Below, piece after piece: positions 16,020-24,700 of a DNA stretch of 63,345 nt; position 1 is the stretch's first letter; each line of letters starts with the position of its first letter. A program made the position numbers and the translations under genes. Location of the stretch: NCBI RefSeq assembly GCF_001598815.1, contig NZ_BCZQ01000031.1, forward strand, positions 1 to 63,345, in the 5' to 3' direction. Source of the stretch: Sphingopyxis terrae subsp. terrae NBRC 15098. Its GTDB lineage: Bacteria; Pseudomonadota; Alphaproteobacteria; Sphingomonadales; Sphingomonadaceae. The notes below the pieces were generated by a model that was not told the DNA's origin, ran no database searches, and saw only the letters and a list, made by a program, of their open reading frames with translations.

Positions 16020-16703
16020 ATGTCCATCACGTTCCGCATCGCTACCGCCTCCGACGATCAACCCGGGCCTGTCGCCACCATCAATGCCCGCCAGCTCGCT
16101 GCCTTCCGTGCCTATCTGCGGGAGGAGGGGGAGCGCCTAGGCCTCGCCCTGCTCGATCCCGACAGCGACGACGAGCGCGAGCTCGCGCTCAACTTCGAAG
16201 CACGCGTCTGTCCGCTCGCGCTCGCCTCGCTCGCGCGCGTTTTCGACCATGATGCCGCGGTGATCGCCGTGCTCGACGAAGCCCAGTTCCGGGGCCGGCG
16301 GATCGCGGTCTGGTGGTACGAAAGTGATCGCGCGATCCGTCTGCGTCCATCGCTCACATCCGATCATGGCGATGAGCTCGATCTCGCCGAGAGCGATGCC
16401 CATGCACTGCTCGAAGGCCTCGGGCTCAACCCCGACGATGTCGGCGAAATCCCGATCGATACGATCCGTGGTCGGCTTGCCAATCCGGCGATACGGCGTC
16501 GCGCGGAAGCACATGGAATTTCCACCATGCTCGAGCGGCTCGAGCGTCTTCTCGCGATCGCTGATGCCGACGATAGTTCCCGCCTCGAATGGGCAAAGCC
16601 TCCGCCCGATCGACGGTATGAAGAAGGGCGCGCCACATGCTGGCGCGCCCTTTTTTGGCCCAATGGCCCAAGCTCATCAACGTCCCGCGCGCGGCATCCT
16701 TGA
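16020..16703 (+). CDS. hypothetical protein (227 aa), 3' end runs through a terminator
   Basis: The protein starts MSITFRIATASDDQPGPVATIN with GGGAGGA (16007-16013) upstream. Residues 20-190 are a well-behaved alpha/beta sequence with Val/Trp strands (RRIAVWWYESD) and an acidic region, and I do not recognise the family. The last 25 residues (from about RRYEEGR) are low quality because the reading frame passes through a perfect terminator at 16626-16656 and stops 47 bases beyond it. One alternative frame stops at TGA 16618-16620, just before the terminator, so the true end may differ by a frameshift. An upstream in-frame codon at 15888 has no ribosome binding site. Confidence 0.62.
   Translation: MSITFRIATASDDQPGPVATINARQLAAFRAYLREEGERLGLALLDPDSDDERELALNFEARVCPLALASLARVFDHDAAVIAVLDEAQFRGRRIAVWWYESDRAIRLRPSLTSDHGDELDLAESDAHALLEGLGLNPDDVGEIPIDTIRGRLANPAIRRRAEAHGISTMLERLERLLAIADADDSSRLEWAKPPPDRRYEEGRATCWRALFWPNGPSSSTSRARHP
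16626..16656 (+). terminator. Rho-independent terminator inside the called 3' end
   Basis: GGGCGCGCCA (16626-16635), loop CATGC, TGGCGCGCCC (16641-16650), then six T. The stem is perfect. It lies within the last part of the reading frame that starts at 16020. Confidence 0.92.
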
Positions 16704-17002
16704 AATCCGAAGGGTCGCGTCCAATCTCTCCGGGGAGGGTGTGGCCACGCCCTCACTTGGATAGCGAAACAGACCAGCAAAACCGAAAAATCAAAACCCA
16801 GACAGTAAGAACAGCAAACCGAAAACAGCCAGCAAAAACTCAGATCCAAACAGCGAACCCGAAAAGCCAGCAAACAGCGAACCCAGATCCAGAAAAGCGA
16901 ACCAGGACAATAGGGGTCGGCCCCTCAAAACACCGGACAAGCGCGTTGCAACGTATTCCCCTTCAATCTGGGGGCGCGTCCCCATCGCTGAAAGTCAGAG
17001 CG
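16704..17002. other. 299-base region with a T-poor, A/C-rich low-complexity tract
   Basis: Between the terminator and a tiny open frame lies a tract (about 16762-16912) that is A- and C-rich, nearly free of T on this strand, and much poorer in GC than all its surroundings. It contains two copies of AACAGCGAACCC (16849-16860 and 16873-16884) and of CAGATCCA (16841-16848 and 16884-16891). No convincing gene is seen on the + strand; the opposite strand gives hydrophobic frames only because it is T-rich. It could be an unstructured RNA leader or a single-strand assembly region. Confidence 0.5.
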
Positions 17003-17086
17003 ATGGAATGGCACAATTTCGCAGAGATCCTGTTTGGACTCGCGGCTGTGATCACCGCCCTAAAGCAGGGCGGCAAGAAGAAGTGA
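17003..17086 (+). CDS. candidate 27-residue membrane peptide
   Basis: The frame MEWHNFAEILFGLAAVITAL plus a QGGKKK tail is one short hydrophobic helix followed by lysines, the layout of small type I toxins and other bitopic peptides. The ribosome binding site is weak (GAAAG at 16990-16994). A hairpin terminator follows at 17090-17119. It is far below the size where chance open frames can be excluded; support comes from the amphiphilic pattern and the terminator. Function unknown. Confidence 0.35.
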   Translation: MEWHNFAEILFGLAAVITALKQGGKKK

Positions 17087-17089
17087 AAG

Positions 17090-17119
17090 AGGGCGGTGGG
17101 CGAGAGCCTGCCGCCCTTT
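17090..17119 (+). terminator. weak hairpin terminator
   Basis: AGGGCGG (17090-17096) pairs with CCGCCCT (17111-17117), followed by a short T run and a further TTT after CGCG. It ends the short transcript that would include the 27-residue peptide. Confidence 0.55.
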
Positions 17120-17147
17120 CGCGTTTAGCTATCGGCTCGCTCAGCGA

Positions 17148-17324
17148 TCAGGCGGCCGGGGTCTTTTCCCGACCATTCTTCGGCTTCAACAGCGCGTCGA
17201 TCGCATTGCTCAGATGACGCGACGCCTCGTCCTCGCCGATCCTGGATAGATACTCCAGTGCCTGCCGCATCAGCGCCAGACCGAGCGCCCGCTGGACGGT
17301 CGGCGCGTTCGCATTGCGATCCAT
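17148..17324 (-). CDS. small helical hypothetical protein (58 aa)
   Basis: Read from ATG 17322-17324 the product starts MDRNANAPTVQRALGLALMRQ and continues with an Ala/Leu helix and a RIGEDEASRHLSNAIDALL stretch, ending in a basic KNGREK tail. It looks like a real soluble helical protein. The frame is open further upstream to an ATG at 17430-17432, but the added residues are low in quality and neither start has a strong ribosome binding site, so the start is uncertain. The family is not recognised. It converges on the 27-residue peptide. Confidence 0.5.
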   Translation of the reverse strand: MDRNANAPTVQRALGLALMRQALEYLSRIGEDEASRHLSNAIDALLKPKNGREKTPAA

Positions 17325-17955
17325 AGCATCACCCCGAGCGTTGAGGCTTCCAAGGAGATGCCGGCACGCCCCGACCAGATCAACTCCCGCGCACTGGGCG
17401 CGGGAGCCGGGGCTGGTAACACGTCGAGACATGCGCCTACGCTTTTAGTGCCGAGGCACCTGGACATATGCGCAGGCACCCCGGCGTAAAAGCTCACCCC
17501 GAGTTGCCGTTCTCGACGGGATTACCAGTCCCGGCGCTGCCCGTTCTGCAGCGCATCAGGGACCTAACACAGGCGCACGGTCGAACCAACCCGACGGGTG
17601 ACAACCGTCCGAAAGACGCACCTGCTATGCGCGGGCTAATGGACCTGTCCAGCGGTTCGGCCGCCGCCGCGCGGGATCATGCTTTGATGATCCTTGGGGC
17701 GACATTGGCGCACCCTTCAGAGGATAAAATCTCTCACAGAATTCCGAGGATGTCGTTGAGGGAACCGCCGCGTCAAGGATGAGCGGTGCCCCCAATTTTG
17801 CCGCGACCTCCGCTCCGCTTCGCTGCGCTCCAGCCACGACAAAATCGGCACCCCCACTCCCCGCTTCGCGGCGCCGGCTATGCCGGCGTCCCTGACCCGC
17901 CGGCTCCCTCAACGACGGCCATTTCCCTGTCATTCAAGACGACAGGAGCACTGCC
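17325..17955. other. 631-base non-coding region with hairpins and element copy 2
   Basis: No supported gene apart from a possible N-terminal extension of the minus-strand protein. It includes an inverted repeat GCTTTTA (17441-17447) with TAAAAGC (17487-17493), an inner GTGCCGAGGCAC hairpin at 17448-17459, an AT-rich patch near 17690-17745 that may hold a promoter, and the duplicated element at 17772-17896. CAGGAGC (17943-17949) is the ribosome binding site of the next gene. Confidence 0.5.
17772..17896 (+). repeat. duplicated structured element, copy 2 (candidate promoter)
   Basis: Begins with the same GTCAAGGATGAGCGGT as copy 1 (14650-14787), has CCAATTTTGCC pairing imperfectly with GACAAAATCGG around an internal CGCTCCGCTTCGCTGCGCTC hairpin, a second C tract, a GCCGGC-TAT-GCCGGC hairpin and the same final CGTCCCTGAC (17887-17896). 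It ends 60 bases before the ATG at 17956. Similar spacing in both copies argues for a promoter-type role. Confidence 0.55.
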
Positions 17956-18180
17956 ATGCAGATCATCTCGACCGCCGCCCACGCCGACGCCGCTGCCTAT
18001 CTCGCCGCTCTCGCCTTCGCCGAGCGCCGCGCCCTACACAGCTTCTTCGACCAGCATGTCATCGAGGAGGAGCCCGGCCGCTACATCGCCATCGACGAAG
18101 GCGACTATGACGCGCTGCCGATGCGGCTCATCGACCGGGTGGTCTACACGGTCCCGGGCCGCATGTCGGACGAGTTCTAA
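17956..18180 (+). CDS. small acidic hypothetical protein (74 aa)
   Basis: CAGGAGC before the ATG and a terminator right after the stop frame this as a monocistronic gene. The product (MQIISTAAHADAAAYLAALA...) has an N-terminal helix, an HSFFDQHVIEEEPGRYIAIDEGDYDALP segment and a short C-terminal strand; it is strongly acidic. Small acidic proteins of leading regions include DNA mimics that block restriction enzymes, but no family is recognised, so this is only a thought. The duplicated element sits 60 bases upstream. Confidence 0.65.
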   Translation: MQIISTAAHADAAAYLAALAFAERRALHSFFDQHVIEEEPGRYIAIDEGDYDALPMRLIDRVVYTVPGRMSDEF

Positions 18181-18186
18181 GGATCA

Positions 18187-18217
18187 GGGGAGGGGCTACG
18201 GCCTCTCCCTTTTTTTG
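18187..18217 (+). terminator. Rho-independent terminator
   Basis: GGGGAGGGGC pairs with GCCTCTCCC (one mismatch) around a TACG loop and is followed by seven T. It begins seven bases after the stop of the 74-residue gene. Confidence 0.88.
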
Positions 18218-18289
18218 CTGGGAGAGAGACGGCCATGGGGGGCATCGAACCCCCCATAGCCGTGCCGCGGCGTTGCCGCGGCAGGACGG

Positions 18290-18508
18290 TCAGGCCGTCA
18301 ATCGCTTCTCGACTGCCTCGATTCCGAGGGTCTTGAACCGATCCATGAGGGCCGAGAGACGGTTGGCTTCGAGCTTCAACAGGCCCGATCTTTCGATCGT
18401 CGCAATTGCCTGTTGCCGCTCTTTCTCTTCGAGCAGTTTGCGTCGGCTCTCCAGCTTCCGCTCGTCCTCTTCGAGTGCCAAACGCTCCTGTTCCAATGTC
18501 TTTGCCAT
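18290..18508 (-). CDS. small coiled-coil protein (72 aa)
   Basis: The product MAKTLEQERLALEEDERKLE continues with charged heptads (KLLEEKERQQAIATIE) and then a Leu-rich helix, so most of it should be a coiled coil. The ATG at 18506-18508 has a weak AGAGG upstream on the minus strand. It is transcribed away from the mobilisation genes. Small coiled-coil proteins of this sort are frequent near oriT regions of alphaproteobacterial plasmids, but I cannot assign a role. Confidence 0.6.
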   Translation of the reverse strand: MAKTLEQERLALEEDERKLESRRKLLEEKERQQAIATIERSGLLKLEANRLSALMDRFKTLGIEAVEKRLTA

Positions 18509-19198
18509 AGGTGCCTCTTGTGAAGGCTAATCGGGCTATGAACGGACCGAGTATAGCGGCAGCATGGGGCGGCCGGAAGAAGAATTGAGGCTCTGGGCGC
18601 ATCGGGCTTTGGCCCGATGACGGCTCTATTCGCTGGGCGGCCGACGCCCCTTGTGGGACGCCGCCGGCCAAGCTCACGGAGCCAAGGCAAAGCCTTGTCT
18701 CCGCCCGTTCGGGTCACGATCCTCACCTGCCAATGGGGCCTGACGGCCGCCATTGGTTCCGCGCCTCGGCGCTGCGTCCGAGCGCGGTGAGGATCCATCT
18801 GCCTCGCTTTCGAGATGCGACCGGCCGCGCCGCGACGTCATGACTCTCGCTTCCGCCTCACGGCGGACCCTGCCTGGCCGGACCTGGCTACAGGCCCCCT
18901 CCGACCATCATCAGACAGGCCCGGGACCTGGGATCGGTCTCTTAGGATTAGCACACCCTACGCACCTGAAGGTGCATGGTTTCCGTTGTTACACAACGGG
19001 TTAGCGCGGAAGGAAAAGAGAGTATGTTGTAGTACGGCGATGGCGGCGCATGAGATCGGCGGAAATCGGCCATTTCTGCGTAGTATGCGAGACTACGAGG
19101 GGAGGGGGCATGACGTTCAACTTGCCCGTGACCGGCCCGAGCGCTATAAATAGAGCCGTTCTTCAGTCCCCACCAGCCTCCCTGCTAGGAGGTTGGTC
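18509..19198. other. 690-base non-coding region with nested palindromes, likely oriT region
   Basis: No gene is supported. It contains a hairpin GGAGCCAAGGC/GCCTTGTCTCC (18678-18702), a nested set in which GATCCTCACC (18718-18727) pairs with GGTGAGGATC (18786-18795) around CCAATGG/CCATTGG, and further palindromes at 18962-19097 described separately. It lies directly upstream of the trwA-like, coupling-protein and relaxase genes, the normal place for oriT in TrwC-type systems. AT-rich GCTATAAATAG at 19142-19152 may be a -10 region of the mobilisation operon. Confidence 0.55.
18950..19100. other. oriT: candidate origin of transfer (oriT)
   Basis: Within 150 bases lie GCACCT-GA-AGGTGC (18962-18975), CCGTTGT-TAC-ACAACGG (18983-18999) and CGTAGT...ACTACG (19079-19097). 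A relaxase-binding hairpin next to nic and extra repeats for the accessory RHH protein are what an oriT of this type should contain. Leading-region genes lie on one side and the relaxosome genes on the other. The nick site itself cannot be named from sequence. Confidence 0.42.
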
Positions 19199-19489
19199 TT
19201 GGCTACCAGTTACAGGCACTACAATATTCGCCTCGAGCGCTCCCAGTGGGACCGCCTCAGCGCGATTGCCGCCGAGCAGAAACTGAGCGTCGCCGACATC
19301 ATCCGGTCGGCCCTCAACGTCTTCCTGTCATCCTCCGATGTCCTGACCGCCAGCCAGCGCCGGCTCGCCCGGATCAGCGAGTTCCAGCAGCTCGCCCTGG
19401 ACGTCATCATCCGCGAGCAATATCCCGAACTGCGCGACCGTCTCGTCGCCGAAACCGACAAGCGCCTGGTGCAATATCATGGCGCGTGA
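19199..19489 (+). CDS. TrwA/TraY-like ribbon-helix-helix relaxosome accessory protein
   Basis: The 96-residue protein begins with a YNIRLERSQWDRLSAIA strand-helix and SVADIIRSALNVFL second helix, the ribbon-helix-helix DNA-binding fold, followed by a helical C-terminal part for tetramerisation or partner contact. It is encoded directly before the coupling protein and relaxase, the trwA-trwB-trwC order, so it should bind oriT and help nicking. The start is an unusual TTG at 19199: AGGAGG (19187-19192) is six bases before it, while an in-frame TTG at 19193 abuts the site. The 3' end overlaps the coupling-protein gene by 11 bases. Confidence 0.75.
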   Translation: MATSYRHYNIRLERSQWDRLSAIAAEQKLSVADIIRSALNVFLSSSDVLTASQRRLARISEFQQLALDVIIREQYPELRDRLVAETDKRLVQYHGA

Positions 19490-21773
19490 GGACATCCGCT
19501 CGAACGGGAAAAACATCCCGCTGACCCACCATTCCGCGCGCGGCCGCGTGCAGCGAAACTCGGGCAATTTCACGCGCGGCTCCCAGCTTCTCACCCACGA
19601 GATCCTGATGTGGTTCTCAGGGGCCAAATTGCCTCTGCTGGCGTGGTTCTTCGCCTTCCTGGCCGCCTGGTTCCTGATCCTCTCGATCCGCCTCGACGAG
19701 CACGGATTCCAGCTCGTCTGCATGAAGATCTATTCCGCGCTGTGGAACTGGGTCGACCTCAATCCGAACAAGCGCGTCAACGTCACCCTGCCCAATGGGG
19801 AAGTCTTCAAAACGATCATGCCGGCGGTGCCCTATATCCCCGCCGTCCAGAAGGCCTGGGACACCACGATTCGCGCCCTGATCGGCTCGCTTCTGGTGTC
19901 GGTTTTCGTCGTCGCGCCGCTCGCGATCTGGTTCATCGACATCTCCCGCCGACGCGGCAAGACGATCCTTCAGGAACGCCATGAGCGCGGCGCGATGCTC
20001 GTTGATCGGGACATGCTGGCTTCGGAAATCGCCCAGCATAACCTCGCCAAATTCAAGGAGGACGCGCACCAATTCTTCCCCCGGATGACGCCCGCCGCCG
20101 TGCTCCGGCTGCCCTTCCTCGAGCGCAAGGCGGGCGGCATTCATCATCCCTATTCGCTCGCCGGCGTCTCTTATCCGCACCGGCTCGAGCAATCTCATAC
20201 CATGCTGATCGGCACCACCGGCGCGGGCAAGACCACAGAGCTTCGGAGTCTCGTCACCCAGATGCGGGCCCGGCAGGACAATGCGGTCATTTTCGACCTT
20301 ACCGGCGCCTATGTCGAAGCCTTTTACGATCCCGCACGCGACACGATCCTGAACCCGATGGACCAGCGCTGCCCGGCCTGGTCGATCTTCAACGACTGCT
20401 CGACGTACAGCCATTTCACCTCGGCCGCCGCGGCGCTCATCCCGTCGGACGGCGGCTCCTCCGAACCCTTTTGGGCCCTTGCGGCGCGCACGCTCTTCAT
20501 CGAGATGTGCGTCCGCTTGGCTGAGCGCGGCCAGACCAGCAATCTCGCGCTTTCCGAAAACCTGATGACGGCCGACCTGAAGCGCGTTCACCGGTTCCTT
20601 GCCAACACCATCGCCGACCCGTTGACCGCCCCGGAAGCCGCCCGCATGGCGGAATCGATCCGCGCCGTGTTCAACACCAACGCGCAGGTTCTTCGCTTCC
20701 TCCCCGACGAGGGCGAGCAGTTCTCGATCCGCCAGTGGATGACCGTCGACCGGGCACCCGGATCCATCCTCTTCGTCACCTCCGACTACGACGATCTGGA
20801 GATGAACAAGCCGCTGCTGACCTTGTGGATGAACCTCGCCATCACCAGCCTCATGACCCTGCCGCGCACGCGCTCGCTGCGCACCTGGTTCATGTTCGAC
20901 GAGGTCGGCGCGCTCCATCGGTTGCCCGCGATCGAGAAGGGCCTGCAGACCGCCCGCAATTTCGGCGGCGCGATGATCCTGGGGCTCCACAGCTTCCAGA
21001 AACTGGTCGAGGTCTATGGCGAAGAAGGCGCCCGCAATCTCGCTTCGCTCGCGCGCACCAAGCTCATCCTTGCGACCAGCGAATTGAAGACCGCCGAGGA
21101 GTGCTCGCAATATATCGGCAACCGCGAAGTGCGGCAGATGGATGAGGCCTACAGCTACGGCTACAACAACAACCGCGACGCCTCGACGCTAACTCCGCGC
21201 AAGCAGGTGGAGCCTCTCGTCATTGCCGACGACATCACGAACCTGCCCTCGATGCACGGCTTCGTGAAATTCCCGGACGGCTTTCCGGCTGCGCGGATCC
21301 TGCTCGAGTGGAAGGACTATCCTGAGGTCGCGCGCGGCTTCATTCCGCGCCCCTCGATGCAGCCCGTTCGCTCCAGGCGCGGCGAGGAAGCATTTAGCGA
21401 AGAAGGTGGCGAGGCCGGCGGCCGCGACGGTGCCGCGCAGATCATCGACGAGGTGGTCGAGGCGAGCAATGTCGCCAAGGAGATGGCGGCGCGGATCCTT
21501 CAGACACCATCCGAGGAAGAGAGCGCCGACCCGGCTCGTGCCACCCAGCGCAATGACGACAAGAACGAGCAGTCGGCCCCTGCAGCGCGGGCAGGCGACA
21601 AGGCGCTCGGAAAGAATGGCGAGCAGGCGACGACGGCGCGGGGCGAGGGTGATCGTCGCGATGCTCGCGGCGCCGTTTCACCGGCACCCCAGGTCGAAGA
21701 TCAGACCCTCATCGAGCTGCGCCAGGGGTTTGCGGCCGGGCGCGACGGCGACGATCTCGACATGGGGATCTGA
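19479..21773 (+). CDS. traD: type IV coupling protein, TraD/TrwB-like
   Basis: The 764-residue protein has two N-terminal membrane segments (about residues 51-70 and 134-152), a Walker A GTTGAGKT near 245-252 and a Walker B WFMFDEVGAL near 470-477, matching the VirD4/TraD ATPases that link relaxosome to secretion channel. The last 130 residues are acidic, low in complexity and likely flexible, as in other TraD tails that contact the relaxosome. Its start overlaps the RHH gene by 11 bases and its stop lies four bases before the relaxase ATG, so the three are one operon. It acts at the inner membrane as a hexamer. Confidence 0.92.
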   Translation: MAREDIRSNGKNIPLTHHSARGRVQRNSGNFTRGSQLLTHEILMWFSGAKLPLLAWFFAFLAAWFLILSIRLDEHGFQLVCMKIYSALWNWVDLNPNKRVNVTLPNGEVFKTIMPAVPYIPAVQKAWDTTIRALIGSLLVSVFVVAPLAIWFIDISRRRGKTILQERHERGAMLVDRDMLASEIAQHNLAKFKEDAHQFFPRMTPAAVLRLPFLERKAGGIHHPYSLAGVSYPHRLEQSHTMLIGTTGAGKTTELRSLVTQMRARQDNAVIFDLTGAYVEAFYDPARDTILNPMDQRCPAWSIFNDCSTYSHFTSAAAALIPSDGGSSEPFWALAARTLFIEMCVRLAERGQTSNLALSENLMTADLKRVHRFLANTIADPLTAPEAARMAESIRAVFNTNAQVLRFLPDEGEQFSIRQWMTVDRAPGSILFVTSDYDDLEMNKPLLTLWMNLAITSLMTLPRTRSLRTWFMFDEVGALHRLPAIEKGLQTARNFGGAMILGLHSFQKLVEVYGEEGARNLASLARTKLILATSELKTAEECSQYIGNREVRQMDEAYSYGYNNNRDASTLTPRKQVEPLVIADDITNLPSMHGFVKFPDGFPAARILLEWKDYPEVARGFIPRPSMQPVRSRRGEEAFSEEGGEAGGRDGAAQIIDEVVEASNVAKEMAARILQTPSEEESADPARATQRNDDKNEQSAPAARAGDKALGKNGEQATTARGEGDRRDARGAVSPAPQVEDQTLIELRQGFAAGRDGDDLDMGI

Positions 21774-21776
21774 CCC

Positions 21777-24700
21777 ATGCACTCGATCGCCTCGGTCCGC
21801 TCCGCAGCCGGTGCCGCGAACTATTTCGCGAAGGACGATTTCAAGGATAATTACTATACGGCCGACCGCTCGGCCGAGGTCAGCGCCTGGGGCGGGGAAG
21901 GGGCGGCCAGCCTCGGGCTCACCGGCGGGGTCGCACGCGACGATTTCGAGAAAACGCTGAGCGGCTTTCTACCCAGCGGGGAGGGCGTTGCCCAGGTCGA
22001 GAACCGCCGCAATGGCATCGATCTCACCTTCTCGGTGCCCAAGTCGGTGTCGGTCATGGCCTATGTTGCCGGCGACAAGCGCGTGCTCGCCGCGAACATG
22101 AGCGCGGTCCAGAAGACCATGGCCTGGGTCGAGAAGAATCTCGCGGAGGGTCGTAAAGACGTCGAGGGCCGCAAGGTGCCCGTGCGCACCGGCAATCTCG
22201 TCTATGCGCTCTTCCAGCACGATACGAGCCGGGCCCTCGATCCACAGGCCCACGTCCATGCCGTCGTCGCCAATCTGACCCGCATGCCCGACGGCAAATG
22301 GCAGGCGCTCCATGCCGACAAGATCTGGAGCAACAACACGACGATCGGCGCCATCTACCACGCGTTCCTGCGCGCGGGGCTCGAGCAGCTTGGCTACCAG
22401 GTCGAAACGAAGGGCAAGCACGGCACCTTCGAAATCGCTGGTGTGCCCAAGGCAGTGATCGACGCCTTCAGTCAGCGGCGTGAGGCCATCCTTGAAAAGG
22501 CTGCCGAGCTCGGCATCGTTTCCGCCAAGGGGCGCGACGGCGTCACCAGCACGACCCGCGATCCCAAGCTCAATGTCGAAGACCGGGGAACCCTCGTCCA
22601 GGGCTGGATCGACAAGGCGGCCGCGCTCGGGTTCGACGGCAAGAGCCTGCTCGCCTCGGCCGAGGCGCGGGCTGGGCAAGGCCTTTCCGACAGCCGTCTC
22701 GAACGGGGCTTTCGCGCGGTCACTGATGCGATCACCGGCGCCCGCGAGATCATCGGCGGCTTCCTTCGCTCGCCCGATCCGATGGTCGATAGTGGGCTTG
22801 CCCGCGCCACCAAATCGCCGGCTGTCGCGCGCTCGCAGCTCGCGGTTGCCTCGGCGGTGCGGATCCTTTCCGAGCGCGAGGCGGCGTTCGGCCACCATCA
22901 ACTTTCCAAGACCGCGCTGGACCTCGGCCTCAAGGGGGTGACGATCGAAACGGTCGAGCACCGGATCGGCCAGCTCATCGAGAACCGCCAACTCATCCAG
23001 GGGGTCGCGCGCATTGGCGACAAGGGCGTCGAGATGCTGACGACGCAGGAGGCACTGCGCACCGAGGAGAGCATCCTTGCCGCGGTCGAGAAGGGTGCCG
23101 GAAAGGCGGCGCCGATTCTGGCGGCGACTTACGCGCCCGAACGCCTGCAGGCAGTGGCGGACCGGCCGCTCAATGCGGGCCAGCTCGGTGCCGCGACACT
23201 CATCCTCTCCTCGGCCGATCGCACGGTTGCGATCCAGGGCATCGCCGGCGCCGGCAAGTCGACCACGCTCCAGGCCGTCGCGCGCGTTGCCGAAGCGGAG
23301 GGTCGCAAGGTTCTCGGCCTCGCCTTCCAGAATAAGATGGTCGCCGATCTCGCCGAGGGGGCGGGGATCAAGAGCCAGACGATCGCCTCGTTCGTCCTCG
23401 CCAACGAAAAGTTCGTGACCGAGCGCGACGGCCCGCAGTTCGAGGATGCGCGCGCCAAGCTCGCCGGCGCCATGCTTGTGGTCGACGAGACCTCGATGGT
23501 GTCGAGCAATGACATGCTGCGACTCCACCAGATCGCTGGCGCGCTCGGGGTCGACAAGCTCGTCCTGGTCGGCGATCGTCAGCAACTCTCCTCGATCGAC
23601 GCCGGCAAATCCTTCGCGATGATCCAGGCCGGCGGCGGGACCATGGCGCGCATGGACGAGAATATCCGCCAGCGCACCGACACGCTGCGCACGGTCGCCG
23701 CGCTCGCCAATGTCGGAAAAGCCGGCGAGGCGATGCGGGTCCTCGGCGACAAGGTCCATGAAAGCGAAAGCCCGCCCGAGACCGCCGCCGCGATGTGGCT
23801 CGCGCTCGGTGACGACGACCGCGCAGCCACCGCCGTGTTCGCCTCGGGGCGCGAGTCCCGCGCGATCATCAACCAGCGCATCCAGGACGGGCTCGCGGCC
23901 GAAAGCAGCGTGCGGGGCGAAGGTATCCACCTGACAGTCTATGAGCGGGTCAATCTCACCCGGGAGGAGCTCCGCTATGCCTCCTCCTATCGGCCCGGCC
24001 AAACCCTCGATGTCGGGCGCGGCGGAGCGCAGGACGTGGGGCTCGGGGAGGGACGCTACGACGTCACCAAGGTCCTTCCCACGGGCAAGGTCGAACTGTC
24101 AGACGGTCGGCGCAAGATCCGGTTCGACCCCCAGAAGCTCTCGCCAACGGAGAAGCGTGATCGCCTCGAACTCACAGAGAAGAAGGATCTCCATGTGCGT
24201 GAGGGCGACCGCATCCGCTGGACCGCCAATGACAAACCGCGGGATCTGCACAATGCCGCGCTCGCGCGCGTGCTGTCGGCCGATGCGAGCGGCGTCACCG
24301 TCGAGACCGCGGCGAGGCAGACCCTGACCCTCGACCAAGGCGATCCGATGCTCTCGCGCCTGGACCTCGCCTACGCGCTCAACATGCACATGGCGCAGGG
24401 TATCACGACCGACAAAGCCATCACCGTCATGGACAGCCACGAGCGCAACCTGTCCAACCAGCGCCTGTTCAACGTGGGCGTGACCCGTGTCCGCGACGAT
24501 CTTACCATGGTCGTCGATGATAAGGAGAAACTCGAGCGTCAGCTCGACGCCAATCCGGGCAACAAGACCTCGGCCCTCGAAACGCTCGGCCGCCTCGACA
24601 TCGACGGCAAGAAGGCCGGGTCCGAGCGAGTCAAGTTCGACCCCGGCCCAATCGACGGCATCAACCTCGTCACACAGGAGGACATCCTCGCTGACCTGCC

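Noticed and set aside
16791..16985. Hydrophobic minus-strand frame (64 aa) opposite the A/C-rich tract
   Set aside because: Its Phe/Leu content follows directly from T-rich sequence on that strand; no ribosome site or conserved look. Kept only as a remote alternative.
16637..17002. Long + frame reading through the A/C-rich tract into the 27-residue peptide
   Set aside because: It starts inside a terminator hairpin and gives a Lys/Gln/Asn low-complexity product.
19617..21110. 497-residue minus-strand open frame opposite the coupling protein
   Set aside because: Gly/Arg/Glu-rich shadow of traD without any domain; common in GC-rich genes.
21969..24002. 677-residue minus-strand open frame opposite the relaxase
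   Set aside because: Antisense shadow with repetitive charged composition; the relaxase on the other strand has full motifs.
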